Notes: generated by a model from the sequence alone, not told the origin. A DNA stretch of 64,000 bases from Nocardia sp. NBC_01329 (GCF_035956715.1 NZ_CP108381.1:4372001-4436000); one strand, 5' to 3'; positions 33,492 through 43,386 are shown, counted from the stretch's first letter. A program made the numbers and translations.

Positions 33492-35015
33492 TTACCGCTG
33501 GTCTTCCGGTTCGTCCAGAATACGCACCGTGGTGGTCGGCTCTCCGGACGCGGCTGCCGCCGGGACCGAAGGCGTCTGACGCGCCGCGGCGAGTTCGAAG
33601 ACCCGCTTGCGAGCCAGGAACCAGCCGCCGAACAGTGCCGGGACTCCGATCACGAGCATCGCGATCACTGCGTACCGCTGTTCGTGCTCGCTGCTGAACA
33701 GCATCAGCAGCACCACACCGACCAGGAACACCAGGGTGGCGTAACTGGTGTACGGGGTGCCCGGGAGGCGGAACTTGGGACGGGTCACTTTGCCGTCACG
33801 GGCCCATTTCCACAGCTGGAGCTGGCACAGCACGATCGCGGTCCACGAGAAGATGGTGCCCAGCGCCGAAACGTTCAGCACGATCTCGAACGCCTGCTCG
33901 GGAACGAGCGCGTTCAGCCCCACGCCCGCCAGGGCGATGACTCCGGTGGCGAGAATGCCGACATAGGGGACACCGGTCTTCGACATGCGGCCCGCGACCT
34001 TGGGCGCGCTGCCGTTCATGGACATCGAGCGCAGGATGCGGCCGGTGGAGTAGAGGCCGGCGTTCAGGCTGGAGAATGCCGCTGTCAGCACCACCAGGTT
34101 CATGACCGAACCGGCACCGTCGATACCGATCTTCGAGAAGAAGGTGACGAACGGGCTCTCACCGGACTTGAACGCGGTGTAGGGCAGCAGCAGGCCGAGC
34201 AGGACCAGCGAGCCGACGTAGAACAGCGCGATCCGGGCGATCACCGAGTTGATGGCACGCGGCATGATCTTCTCGGGGTTCTCGGCCTCACCGGCCGCCG
34301 TCCCGATGAGTTCCACTGCGGCGTAGGCGAACACGACACCGGTGGTGACAACGATCAACGGCAGGAATCCGGTCGGGAACAAACCGCCGTTGTCGGAGAT
34401 GAGGCTCGGACCGGTGGCGGCGCCGTCGATCTCGAAGCGCCCGGCCAGGAAGATAGTGCCGATGATCAGGAAGCTGACCAGTGCCACGACCTTGATCAAC
34501 GCGGCCCAGAACTCCAGCTCACCGAACCACTTCACCGAGATCATATTGATCGCGACCACGATGGCCAGCGCGATCAGTGCGATGGTCCACTGTGGAATCA
34601 CCTTGAAAGCGCCCCAGAAGTGGACATAGGTGGCGATCGCGGTGATATCCACGATGCCGGTCATGCACCAGTGGAAGAAGTACATCCAGCCGACCCCGAA
34701 GGCCAGCTTCTCGCCGTAGAACTCCCGGGCGTAGGAGACGAACGAGCCGGAGGACGGGCGGTGCAGTACCAGTTCGCCCAGGGCTCGCAGAATGAAGAAT
34801 ACGAAGATGCCGCAGACGGCGTATACGAGGAACAGACCGGGCCCGGCATCGTGCAGCCTGCTGCCTGCGCCGAGGAACAGGCCGGTACCGATGGCGCCAC
34901 CGATGGCGATCATCTGCAGCTGCCGAGGGCGCAGCGACTTGTGGTAGCCCGCGTCCTCGGCGTGCAGGGAGTCCGCCGGCGCCTCCTGTCCCCGAGGCTC
35001 TTGAACAGTTGTCAT
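33492..35015 (-). CDS. ansP: Amino acid permease, L-asparagine permease (AnsP) type
   Basis: A 507-residue APC/AAT-family transporter with about 12 membrane segments. The N-terminal GYHKSLRPRQLQMIAIGGAI and GTGLFLGAGSRL, then LRALGELVLHRPSSGSFVSY, match the family, and the whole protein is close to mycobacterial AnsP1/AnsP2. It imports asparagine or a related amino acid by proton symport. A CCGYT-N4-ARCGG site lies 42 bases upstream, a motif shared with the glutamate dehydrogenase gene. The ATG has no strong ribosome site. Substrate assignment is by resemblance and less sure than the family. Confidence 0.85.
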   Translation of the reverse strand: MTTVQEPRGQEAPADSLHAEDAGYHKSLRPRQLQMIAIGGAIGTGLFLGAGSRLHDAGPGLFLVYAVCGIFVFFILRALGELVLHRPSSGSFVSYAREFYGEKLAFGVGWMYFFHWCMTGIVDITAIATYVHFWGAFKVIPQWTIALIALAIVVAINMISVKWFGELEFWAALIKVVALVSFLIIGTIFLAGRFEIDGAATGPSLISDNGGLFPTGFLPLIVVTTGVVFAYAAVELIGTAAGEAENPEKIMPRAINSVIARIALFYVGSLVLLGLLLPYTAFKSGESPFVTFFSKIGIDGAGSVMNLVVLTAAFSSLNAGLYSTGRILRSMSMNGSAPKVAGRMSKTGVPYVGILATGVIALAGVGLNALVPEQAFEIVLNVSALGTIFSWTAIVLCQLQLWKWARDGKVTRPKFRLPGTPYTSYATLVFLVGVVLLMLFSSEHEQRYAVIAMLVIGVPALFGGWFLARKRVFELAAARQTPSVPAAAASGEPTTTVRILDEPEDQR

Positions 35016-35057
35016 TGTCTTGCCTTTCGAGTGGCGCAGATCATGTCTGCGAAGAAT

Positions 35058-35078
35058 GTACCGCTATCTAGCGGCACG
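35058..35078. promoter_or_regulatory. CCGYT-N4-ARCGG motif upstream of the permease
   Basis: CCGCT ATCT AGCGG, perfect 5-bp arms, in the GTACCG...CGGCAC context. It is 42 bases from the permease start and 141 bases from the divergent SPFH gene. Confidence 0.6.
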
Positions 35079-35219
35079 ATCAATAGGTAACTTGTAGGTG
35101 CAACGTACTGGAAACCAGGAACTTTCACGTTCTCCGAGGTCGACGCCACGATTTGCACGATTGATCGAGCCGCTGAACGTCGATACGCTCGACTACGACA
35201 ACCCTCGAGGAGCACCCGA

Positions 35220-36311
35220 ATGGCCTGGTTCGAACGCGAGTTCATCGCCGTCCCGGAGACCGGCAAGAACCAACTCGTGTACAAGTGGCCGGATGTGAAC
35301 ATTCGGCGCTACTCACGCGCCGTCGTCAACGCCGACGAGATCGCGCTGTTCGTGAAATCCGGTCAGGTCGTCGGCGCCATGGGGCCGGGCCGCCACCGGA
35401 TAGACGCCGACGAGCTACCGGTTCTCGGCGCCCTCGCCGATACGCTGTCCGGCGGCAACCTCTACCGGGCCGAGCTGTACTTCATATCCACTCGGGAGTT
35501 CGCCGGACTGAAGTTCGGCGGGCGGCTGGCGGATATCGCCGACCCGGTCAGCGAGCAGGTGGTGACACTGCGAGTGTTCGGGGAGTACGCCCTCACGATT
35601 CGCGACCCGGCCGTGCTCATCACATCCCTGACGGGCACCACCGATCTCAACGATCCTTCGAGTATCCGGTCCTGGTGCGCCGATTTGCTCGTCAAGAGCA
35701 TGAAGGTCATGGTCACCCAGGGAATTTCGCAGGCGACATGGCCGGTGCTCGGCCTATCAGGCTACCTGCCGGCAATCGAGGACGCAGTCCTGCGGCACAC
35801 GAACAGGACCCTGTACGAATACGGCCTGCGCATGCCACGACTGGGCAACTTCGACATCACGCTGGCTCCCGAGGACACCGACCGCCTCAAACGGCTCGCC
35901 AAAGATGTGACCTACATCCGGCTGGCCGGTGACTTCCGCCAGTACGCTGCGGGCGAACTGGCCCTGGGTGCGGGCCAGGGCCTGGCGCACGGAGGTAGCC
36001 ACGAAGGCGGCTTCCTCGGTGCGACACTCGGTATCAATGCCTTGCAACAGAACACGCCGGCCCCGATCCCGCCACCGGCCACCGAGACACCGTCGACCAC
36101 CCAGCAGCCTGCTGCCCTCCCACCAGCAAGCACCACGCAACCAGAATGCGCGAGCTGCCGCGCCGTCAGTCCGGCCGGAGCAGGTTTCTGCGTCAACTGC
36201 GGTATGAACCTCGGCGCCCGGGCTCCCCGCCACTGCGGGAACTGCGGTTCGGAACTCGTGGCGACCGCGCGCTACTGCGGGGCCTGCGGAACCCAGGTCG
36301 ACCGGCCGTGA
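35220..36311 (+). CDS. SPFH/Band 7-domain protein with C-terminal zinc ribbons
   Basis: A 363-residue protein. Residues ~25-240 form an SPFH-like domain of the YdjI/virion-core type (SGQVVGAMGPGRHRIDADELP, then FGEYALTIRDPAVLI and YEYGLRMPRLGNFDITL). A Pro-rich linker follows, then two zinc-ribbon units (CASCRAVSPAGAGFCVNCG and CGNCGSELVATARYCGACG). Such proteins often work as scaffolds in stress or membrane-remodelling responses. A GAGGAGC ribosome site precedes the ATG. It is followed by a perfect 20-bp terminator hairpin. Confidence 0.85.
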   Translation: MAWFEREFIAVPETGKNQLVYKWPDVNIRRYSRAVVNADEIALFVKSGQVVGAMGPGRHRIDADELPVLGALADTLSGGNLYRAELYFISTREFAGLKFGGRLADIADPVSEQVVTLRVFGEYALTIRDPAVLITSLTGTTDLNDPSSIRSWCADLLVKSMKVMVTQGISQATWPVLGLSGYLPAIEDAVLRHTNRTLYEYGLRMPRLGNFDITLAPEDTDRLKRLAKDVTYIRLAGDFRQYAAGELALGAGQGLAHGGSHEGGFLGATLGINALQQNTPAPIPPPATETPSTTQQPAALPPASTTQPECASCRAVSPAGAGFCVNCGMNLGARAPRHCGNCGSELVATARYCGACGTQVDRP

Positions 36312-36320
36312 TCCGGATAC

Positions 36321-36363
36321 GCCGCGGGGCCGGGGCCACTCGAAGTGGCCCCGGCCCCGCGGC
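36321..36363. terminator. Perfect 20-bp stem-loop between convergent SPFH and gdh genes
   Basis: Bases 36321-36340 pair without mismatch with 36344-36363 around the loop CGA. It lies 9 bases after the SPFH stop and 15 bases after the gdh stop, so it should terminate both. Confidence 0.9.
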
Positions 36364-36378
36364 AGAGTATCCGTCCGG

Positions 36379-39300
36379 TCAAGCGGCCCCGCTCGCCCCC
36401 ACCGCACCCGGGTCTGCACTACCGACCAAGCTGCGTACCTGGCGCGCCGCCACCGACAGCGTGGCCAGATCGGAGCTGTCACTGGCGAATATCTCGGCCA
36501 GCGAGGCGGCAGCCCGAGCCAGTCGAGACTTGTTCGTGGACTCCCAGTACGAGATCTTCTCGCCTATCGCGTCCTCGGGATCGCTGGTGCCGGCAACGTC
36601 CAGCGTCAGCAGGCGCAGCGATTCGTAGAGGTCATCGCGTACAGCCAATCTCGCCAGGGTCGGCCACCGTTGCCCCTGTTCGACGTCGGCGACCGCGGTC
36701 AGCAACCGCTCGATCTGATAGTGCGAGTTCAGCGCGAAATACAGTTCCGCCATCTCCGCCCGGTCACGCTCGGCGATATCGGCGATATCGAGCACATCCA
36801 GCAGCGGGAACAGATAGCTCGTCCGGAACACATCGCCGGCAATGTCTTCCGGCGCACCCCGTCGGACAACCGCGTCGGCCTGCTGCGACAAGTCGTCCTG
36901 CAGATGCTGGGGCAACCAATCCCGGATCCGGGCGGCCAGAGCGCCCACTCCGTCGCGATAGCGCGCGATATCCGCGCCGATGGCGATCGGCTGCGGACGG
37001 TTCAACAGCAGCCAGCGTGCCGCCCGGACCAGTGTCCGGCCGACCTCGAGCTCCAATTCGTCACGTACCGCTGTCGGCATCGCAGCCGTGCGGATCCGAT
37101 CCCAGATAGAACGGAGGCCGAAGATATCGCAGGCAGCGGTGAACGCACGCACCGCGTCGTCGGTGGTGGCGCCGACCTCCTCACCGAGCTGGAAGGCGAA
37201 GGTGAGCCCGCCGTAGTCGACCACATCGTTGACGACCATCGTGGCGACGATCTCCCGGCGCAGCCGATGTTCACCGATCGCGGTCGCGAAGCGGTCTCGC
37301 AACGGTGTCGGGAAGTACGCGGGCAACGCCGAAGCGAAAGCGGGACTGTCGGGCAGATCACCGGCGAGCAGATCGGCTTTCAACGCCAGCTTCACATGGG
37401 CGAGGACATTCGCCAGCTCCGGAGACGTGAGACCGGCGCCGGCCGTGATCCGGCGCTGCATCTCCACATCTGTGGGCAAGGCTTCCAGCCCGCGGTCCAG
37501 CCCGCGGCGGACCTCCAGCTCGTTCAGCAGCCGACGGTGCACCGCAGCCTGCGGAACGGCCCGGGACCTGGACAGACCCATGCGGAAGTTCTGGGAGATG
37601 TTGTCGCGCAACACCAGATCCGAAACCTCGTCGGTCATCTCGGCCAGCAGGGGGTTACGCTCGCCGACCGCCAGCTCGCCGCTCGAAACCACGGCATCGA
37701 GCAGAATCTTGATGTTGACCTCGTGGTCGGAGCAGTCCACACCGGCCGAGTTGTCCAACGCGTCGGTGTTCATCCGGCCACCGTGCCGGCAGAATTCGAT
37801 CCTGCCCAGCGCCGTGGCACCCAGATTGCCACCTTCACCGATCACTTTGACCCGCAAGCGGTCGGCATCCACTCGCACGGTGTCGTTGGATTTGTCGCCG
37901 ACCTCGGCGTGCGTCTCACTGCTCGACTTGATGTAGGTGCCGATACCGCCATTCCACAGCAGGTCGACCGGGGCTGTCAGAATCGCCCGGATCATCTCCG
38001 GCGGAGACAATTTCGTCACCTTGGCGTCCAGCCCCAGCGATTCGCGTATCTCCGGCGTGACGGCGATCGCCTTGGCGCTCCGGTCGAAGACGCCACCGCC
38101 CTTACTGATCAGCGAGCGGTCGTAGTCCGCCCAACTGGACCGGGGCAGCTCGAACAGGCGCCGGCGCTCACGGAACGACCGCGCCGCCTCCGGGTCCGGA
38201 TCGAGGAAGATGTGCCGGTGGTCGAACGCAGCGACCAGCCGGATGTGCTCGGAGAGCAACATGCCGTTCCCGAACACATCGCCGCTCATATCACCCACGC
38301 CGACGACAGTGAAATCCTGTGCCTGCGTATCGATATCCATTTCCGCGAAATGGCGCTTGACGCTCTCCCAGGCACCCTTGGCGGTGATTCCCATAGCCTT
38401 GTGGTCGTATCCCACCGAGCCGCCCGAGGCGAAGGCGTCACCGAGCCAGAACCCGTGGCTCTGCGCCACGTCGTTGGCGATATCGGAGAAGGTCGCGGTC
38501 CCCTTGTCCGCGGCGACGACCAGGTAGGAATCGTCGCCGTCGCGGCGCACCACACGATCCGGCGGTAGCACGGCCCCGGTCACCCGGTCGAGGTTGTCGG
38601 TGATGTCGAGCAGACCCGAGATGAACATGCGGTAGCAGGCCACCCCTTCGGCCTGGCGATCCCGGCGATCCATCGCATCGTCACCGGTAACGGCGGGCGG
38701 CCGTTTCATGACGAACCCGCCCTTCGCTCCCACCGGAACGATCACCGCGTTTTTCACGGCCTGAGCTTTCACCAGCCCCAGGACCTCGGTACGGAAATCG
38801 TCGAGCCGGTCCGACCACCGCAGTCCGCCGCGCGCCACCGCACCGTAACGCAGATGCACGCCTTCCATCCGTGGCGAGTAGACGAATATCTCGTATCTGG
38901 GGCGCGGCTGCGGCAGCAGGTCGAGCTGCTGCGGGTCGAATTTGAGCGAGAGGTACGGCAGCGGTGTGCCGCTGGTGTCATGACGGAAGTAGTTGGTGCG
39001 CAGGGTCGCCGAGATCAGCTCGAGCAGAGCACGCAGTATCCGGTCGGTATCCAGCCCGACCACAGCGTCGATTTCGGCGGTGAGCCGCGCGGTGATCTCC
39101 TCGGTACGCTCGGAAGCCGCGTCGGCGGCGTCCGGGTCGAAGTAGGCTTCGAACAACTCGGTGAACCTGCGGGTCATGACCGGGTTCGCCAGCAGCACCC
39201 GGGTGATACCGGCTACTCCGTAGCCGAATCGCGCCTGTTTCAGGTACTTGGCGTAGGCACGCAGCATGACGATCTGGCGCCAGTGCAGACCCGCTCGCAG

Positions 39301-41292
39301 CACCAGTTCGTTCAATCCGTCGGTTTCGGCAGCGCCGAACCACATGGCTTTCACCGCGTCCTGGAAACGCTGGGCGAGACCGCCGGCGAGATGTGTCTCG
39401 TCCAGGACCGTGCCGAGTTCAGCGTCGGTCACCGCATCACGCAACAGGGCCGTCGGAACCTGCAGAGTGAAATCGTAGATCCAGCGACGCCTGCCGTCCT
39501 TCAGATCCAGCCGGTAGGGCCGCTCGTCGACGGCCTCCACCCCGAGGCTGTGCAGCACGGGCAGCACGCGACTCAGGGATATACCCGCGCCGGCCACATA
39601 GAGTACGAACCGCCAGGACCCGGCGGGCGCATCCGCGGTGCGGTAGAGGACCGTATCTATTTCCCCGTCCGCGAGCCGCTCCAGCCGACGCAGTTCGGCC
39701 AGGGCGCGTTCGGGCCCGAACTCCTGCTGGTAGCTCAGGGGGAACGCGGCGGCATACGCACTCGCCGTCGCGGGCGCGACGCCGGTCGCTCCGGCCGCTG
39801 CGGATTCGAGCCGGTCCGACCAGGTACGTGTGGTGGCGAAAAGCAGGTCCTGGACCCGTTGCCGGTTCTCCTCGGAGAGGTCCGCCGCCCCCGCGCCGGC
39901 GGCGCGGTGCACGGTGAAGTACACGACAGCCAAGTCCGACTCCGTGACCCGGGCCGAGTATCCGATCCGAGCGGCGTCGAACTCGCTGCCCACGATGTCC
40001 TGCATCCGCAACCGGACTTGGCTGGAGTAGCGGTCGTTCGGCATATAGACCAGGCAGTAGACGGCGCCGCTGCGCGGATCCTGTCGCAGGAACAACCGTA
40101 TCTGGCGGCGCAGTCCCAGATTCATCACCGCGGATACCTCGTCGAACAGACGCCGGGCATCCGCGGAGAACAGTTCGGCGCGCGGGAAGCTCTGCATCAC
40201 TTCGAGCATCGACCGGCCGGAGAACGAGTTCAGATCGAAGCCCGCCCAGTCCATCACCTGCCGGACCCGATGCGAGATCAAGGGTATGTCCAGGATGTTC
40301 TCGTGCAGAGCGGTTACCGTGAGCATCCCGACGAAGAGGTGCTCGGTTCGCGCGCGAGGCGGCGCATCCTCGTCGGAGCCGGCGAGTTCGTATTCGGTGA
40401 CGCTCACGAAGTACAGGTCCGCCGAATCCGGGACGAGGGAATCCACCGAACCGTTGGTCACCCGGACGACTTGGTGATTCGGGCCCGGCACCGGGTCACC
40501 CTGGATATCGGCGGCGGACCCGTCGCGCAGTACCCCGAGGCCGGAACCCGGAATCAAGGGTGTCGCGGTCTCCGGTACTCCGATGGGCGACGCCGCCGGG
40601 TGTTCGCCGTAACCGAGGACGGTGAAATGCCCGGCGGCGAGCCACCGGAGCAGTGCGGCGCATTCGACGACCTCGTCGTCGTTCCCCTGGTCGGCCAGGC
40701 GATCCAGCCGTTCGGCCACGGTGATCAAGGTATCGAGCATGGCTGGGCTGTCCTCGTCCACTGCGCGCAGTCCGACGAGAACCTGTGGAATTTCCCGTTC
40801 GATCCGATCGAGTATCTCGTCGGAGACGGGTGTGGCGAGTTGGACGTGGATCCAGGATTCCGGTGTCGCGGAATGTGCTTCGTCGTCGGCCCGCTCCGCC
40901 CGGCCGTCGACGTCGCGCGGCGCGATATCGCGCAGCTGCCCTTGCTCGTCGCGCACCACATCGAACACCGGGTGGACGACGCCGGTGACGGTGGCGCCCA
41001 GCTGAGTGAGCGTCGAGGTCACCGAATCGACGAGCAGCGGCATATCGTCGTTGACGATCTGTAATGCCACGCCGAGACCGTTACCGTCATCGGCGCGATA
41101 GAGCCTGGTGGAGACCTGGCCGGACGCGCGGTGCGCGGCGAGTTCCAGGTGATGATGGAGAATCAGTTCGGTTTGTTCGGCAATGGTCAGGGTGGCCGTA
41201 TCCGATTTGCTCCAGCGGAAGTACGCTGCTTCGAGCTCGGTGGGATCACCCCGGAACCGCTGTTGCGAAATCCTGTGCTGTGTTGTGGTCAC
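36379..41292 (-). CDS. gdh: NAD-specific glutamate dehydrogenase, large (180-kDa class)
   Basis: A 1637-residue protein of the GDH-180/L-180 class (Rv2476c-like). It converts glutamate to 2-oxoglutarate and ammonium with NAD, mainly in the catabolic direction. N-terminal ACT-like regulatory domains are followed by the catalytic core, with the glutamate-site GGLRWSDR and AQAVKNAVIVPVGAKGGFV, the nucleotide-binding GVGDMSGDVFGNGM, then a helical C-terminal region. In mycobacteria this enzyme is regulated by GarA, the target of PknG, encoded 3 kb away here. The GTG start at 41292 has a CCGYT-N4-ARCGG site 57 bases upstream, as does the permease. Confidence 0.95.
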   Translation of the reverse strand: MTTTQHRISQQRFRGDPTELEAAYFRWSKSDTATLTIAEQTELILHHHLELAAHRASGQVSTRLYRADDGNGLGVALQIVNDDMPLLVDSVTSTLTQLGATVTGVVHPVFDVVRDEQGQLRDIAPRDVDGRAERADDEAHSATPESWIHVQLATPVSDEILDRIEREIPQVLVGLRAVDEDSPAMLDTLITVAERLDRLADQGNDDEVVECAALLRWLAAGHFTVLGYGEHPAASPIGVPETATPLIPGSGLGVLRDGSAADIQGDPVPGPNHQVVRVTNGSVDSLVPDSADLYFVSVTEYELAGSDEDAPPRARTEHLFVGMLTVTALHENILDIPLISHRVRQVMDWAGFDLNSFSGRSMLEVMQSFPRAELFSADARRLFDEVSAVMNLGLRRQIRLFLRQDPRSGAVYCLVYMPNDRYSSQVRLRMQDIVGSEFDAARIGYSARVTESDLAVVYFTVHRAAGAGAADLSEENRQRVQDLLFATTRTWSDRLESAAAGATGVAPATASAYAAAFPLSYQQEFGPERALAELRRLERLADGEIDTVLYRTADAPAGSWRFVLYVAGAGISLSRVLPVLHSLGVEAVDERPYRLDLKDGRRRWIYDFTLQVPTALLRDAVTDAELGTVLDETHLAGGLAQRFQDAVKAMWFGAAETDGLNELVLRAGLHWRQIVMLRAYAKYLKQARFGYGVAGITRVLLANPVMTRRFTELFEAYFDPDAADAASERTEEITARLTAEIDAVVGLDTDRILRALLELISATLRTNYFRHDTSGTPLPYLSLKFDPQQLDLLPQPRPRYEIFVYSPRMEGVHLRYGAVARGGLRWSDRLDDFRTEVLGLVKAQAVKNAVIVPVGAKGGFVMKRPPAVTGDDAMDRRDRQAEGVACYRMFISGLLDITDNLDRVTGAVLPPDRVVRRDGDDSYLVVAADKGTATFSDIANDVAQSHGFWLGDAFASGGSVGYDHKAMGITAKGAWESVKRHFAEMDIDTQAQDFTVVGVGDMSGDVFGNGMLLSEHIRLVAAFDHRHIFLDPDPEAARSFRERRRLFELPRSSWADYDRSLISKGGGVFDRSAKAIAVTPEIRESLGLDAKVTKLSPPEMIRAILTAPVDLLWNGGIGTYIKSSSETHAEVGDKSNDTVRVDADRLRVKVIGEGGNLGATALGRIEFCRHGGRMNTDALDNSAGVDCSDHEVNIKILLDAVVSSGELAVGERNPLLAEMTDEVSDLVLRDNISQNFRMGLSRSRAVPQAAVHRRLLNELEVRRGLDRGLEALPTDVEMQRRITAGAGLTSPELANVLAHVKLALKADLLAGDLPDSPAFASALPAYFPTPLRDRFATAIGEHRLRREIVATMVVNDVVDYGGLTFAFQLGEEVGATTDDAVRAFTAACDIFGLRSIWDRIRTAAMPTAVRDELELEVGRTLVRAARWLLLNRPQPIAIGADIARYRDGVGALAARIRDWLPQHLQDDLSQQADAVVRRGAPEDIAGDVFRTSYLFPLLDVLDIADIAERDRAEMAELYFALNSHYQIERLLTAVADVEQGQRWPTLARLAVRDDLYESLRLLTLDVAGTSDPEDAIGEKISYWESTNKSRLARAAASLAEIFASDSSDLATLSVAARQVRSLVGSADPGAVGASGAA

Positions 41293-41349
41293 CGTGAATC
41301 TGGCCTTCCCGAGTCCGCTGCCGTCCCCTACCTGATCTCACACTCTAAC

Positions 41350-41370
41350 GTACCGTTGCCTAACGGCACA
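41350..41370. promoter_or_regulatory. CCGYT-N4-ARCGG motif upstream of gdh
   Basis: CCGTT GCCT AACGG, perfect 5-bp arms, flanked by GTA and CACA as at the secreted-protein site. Confidence 0.6.
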
Positions 41371-41436
41371 TTGAAAGAGAGCAAAATGGTAACGCGCGTC
41401 ACCAGGCATTATCACTGATGGGAAGGCCCGGAAGGG

Positions 41437-42162
41437 CTAGAGAAGTCCTGATCGGGCCAGAAAGGTTTGCGCCGCTGCACGATTGACGAAAGTGCCGGTA
41501 TCGAGGCGCAACCCCGATCCGGTATCGGCGAACAGCACCGCCGACGCGCCACTCACCGCGGCGAACACCTCGTCATCGGCGACCACCGTCGCACCGATCG
41601 ACCGCCACTGCGCAATGAGCTGATCGAGCTGGGCCGGCGCGATCACCTGGACATACAGGGTCAACTCCCGGCCACCGGTGAGCCCGCCCTCCAGCACTGG
41701 ATCACCGGCGGCCACCACGCACTGCTCGACACCCGAGGCCGAATCTCGTGGCCGGCACGCGGCCCCCTGTAGAGCATCGGGCAGGGCCTGCGCGGGCCGC
41801 ACCGTCATACCGGAATCGCCCAACCCGCCGGTCGGAAACGGAAACGAACACGATCGAACCATCAGGATCACCAGAAGCAGCAGGACGACCACCAGTACCG
41901 CCGACGCGGCCCGCCACTGCCATGCGGGATGGTGGGCCCGGACACCGGACTCCACATCCGACACCAGTCGCGATCGAATCCGACCGGCGACCCCGCTCAG
42001 CTCACCGGCCGCCGACCGGCCCACCGGATTTCCCGGAGAAGGTTCGGCAGTGGCGGGCCGGGGAGCACTGCCCACCTCCGGCACGGGCGCGCCACAGTGC
42101 GAGCAGACCGGGCCGGAAAGCCCTACAGAGTGACCGCAATACTGGCAGATCACCTCGGACAT
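41437..42162 (-). CDS. Zinc-ribbon membrane protein, last gene of the ESX unit
   Basis: A 241-residue protein. The N-terminal zinc ribbon ICQYCGHSVGLSGPVCSHCG is cytoplasmic; a linker leads to one membrane segment (about residues 84-102, AASAVLVVVLLLLVILMV) and an extracytoplasmic domain of ~135 residues with two Cys (AACRPRD, VEQCVV). No family is recognised. It starts 12 bases after the preceding accessory gene, so the two are co-transcribed. Placement at the end of the ESX unit suggests a role in secretion or its control. Confidence 0.75.
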   Translation of the reverse strand: MSEVICQYCGHSVGLSGPVCSHCGAPVPEVGSAPRPATAEPSPGNPVGRSAAGELSGVAGRIRSRLVSDVESGVRAHHPAWQWRAASAVLVVVLLLLVILMVRSCSFPFPTGGLGDSGMTVRPAQALPDALQGAACRPRDSASGVEQCVVAAGDPVLEGGLTGGRELTLYVQVIAPAQLDQLIAQWRSIGATVVADDEVFAAVSGASAVLFADTGSGLRLDTGTFVNRAAAQTFLARSGLL

Positions 42163-42174
42163 GCCGCCGTCACC

Positions 42175-43326
42175 TCACTGTCCGGTGATCACGATGGAGG
42201 AAATGGCAACGGTGTTGACAGACGCTTCACCACTGGACTTGAGAACGGTCAGAACGATTTCGCTCGCTGTGACCGGCGGCTCGATCTTGGTCACCACGAG
42301 GGTTCGCTGATCGAGCGTCTCCTGGGTGAAGATGGTCTTGTCCGTCTCTTTGTCATCGTCGTCGAGCTGGTACGACACCCGCGTCACCGTCCGGAACTTC
42401 TCCCACTGGTCGGTGCCGTCAGTGCCCACATAATCCCAACCCGGCACGATACCGATGGAATCGACCTTGTATTCCTTGCCGAGATCGATGCGGAGAATCT
42501 GACCGTCGACCTTATAGGAGCGCGGGCACGACCACGCCTTGTCCGGCTCGCCCTTGAACGCGTCCATACCGTCGGTACTCCCGGGCGGGCAGTACGACTC
42601 GGCGTTCTTCACCTCGAGGGTGCCGCCGGTTTCTTCCACCGCGGCCGAGGTCGTGGCCGGTACGGTGGGCGCCGGAGTGACCGCGAGCGGCCGGGTCTCC
42701 TCCTTGGTATCACCACTGGTGAACACCAGCAGAACCACGATCACCAGGGCCACCACCGCGGCGACCGCCAACGCCACCTTCGGCTTGCGCAGTTGGTCGG
42801 CGACTTCTCGCGCGATCTCCTTCGGAGAGGCTCGCTCCTCAGCGGCCGGCGACGCGGACGCCTGCGTGACCTCCGACGACTCCTGCTGGTCCTGGACACC
42901 CCGGTTGATCCGGTCGGCAGCTTCCTGGGCATAGTCCGGCGCCATTCCGCCGGGATCGCGCGCTTGACCACTCAGCAGTGCGTTGATCCGGTCACTGGCG
43001 GACGGGCCGGCGGTGGAACGGCGCGGCGGCCGCGTTTCGACCGGTTCGAAGCCCAAGTCGGCCCGGTCGTCATCGAAGTCCGGTTCGGGCGCGCCGAACA
43101 GCGACTCATCGGCAGCGACACCCGGTGCACCGACGGTAGAGATACCCGGTGCACCGACGGCAGAGATACCCGGGGGCTCATCAGGAACGTCCACGAATGC
43201 CTGCCCGGACGCATCACCTACCGAGCTGTCCGCAGCGCTGTACCCGAAATACGGATCGGACAGCAGCGCGTCGAGGATCGCGCCGCGATGTCGGAGAAAT
43301 AGATCTCCAGGGTCCGCCTCGGGCAT
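42175..43326 (-). CDS. Membrane protein with discoidin/NADase-type C-terminal domain
   Basis: A 383-residue protein. Residues 1-190 are acidic, low-complexity and presumably cytoplasmic, with a small repeat (GISAVGAP, GISTVGAP). One membrane segment follows (ALAVAAVVALVIVVLLVF, about 195-212). The outer part begins with a Pro/Thr linker and a ~130-residue beta domain with two Cys (YCPPGSTDGMDAF and WSCPRSYKV) and the strands LRIDLGKEYKVDSIGIVPGW; this looks like the discoidin-like domain named NADase-type glycan-binding. It may bind cell-wall sugars near the secretion machine; that is inference. Confidence 0.72.
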   Translation of the reverse strand: MPEADPGDLFLRHRGAILDALLSDPYFGYSAADSSVGDASGQAFVDVPDEPPGISAVGAPGISTVGAPGVAADESLFGAPEPDFDDDRADLGFEPVETRPPRRSTAGPSASDRINALLSGQARDPGGMAPDYAQEAADRINRGVQDQQESSEVTQASASPAAEERASPKEIAREVADQLRKPKVALAVAAVVALVIVVLLVFTSGDTKEETRPLAVTPAPTVPATTSAAVEETGGTLEVKNAESYCPPGSTDGMDAFKGEPDKAWSCPRSYKVDGQILRIDLGKEYKVDSIGIVPGWDYVGTDGTDQWEKFRTVTRVSYQLDDDDKETDKTIFTQETLDQRTLVVTKIEPPVTASEIVLTVLKSSGEASVNTVAISSIVITGQ

Positions 43327-43370
43327 GACCGGATGCTAGCTTCTCCGCATTGCCCGCGATCAGCCCGCTA

Positions 43371-43386
43371 TTCCCGCGTCCGAGAA
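43371..43386. promoter_or_regulatory. TTCCC-N6-GGGAA motif (one mismatch) upstream of the discoidin-like gene
   Basis: TTCCC GCGTCC GAGAA, one base off the exact form, 44 bases upstream of the gene ATG and in the only sizeable gap at this end of the ESX unit (99 bases). Weaker than the exact sites. Confidence 0.4.

Noticed and set aside
38854..41064. Long plus-strand frame opposite gdh
   Set aside because: It is a shadow of the glutamate dehydrogenase coding strand without domains.
41409..41424. Possible TTCCC-N6-GGGAA site between the zinc-ribbon gene and gdh
   Set aside because: The left arm reads TTATC, two mismatches, so it was left out of the motif set.
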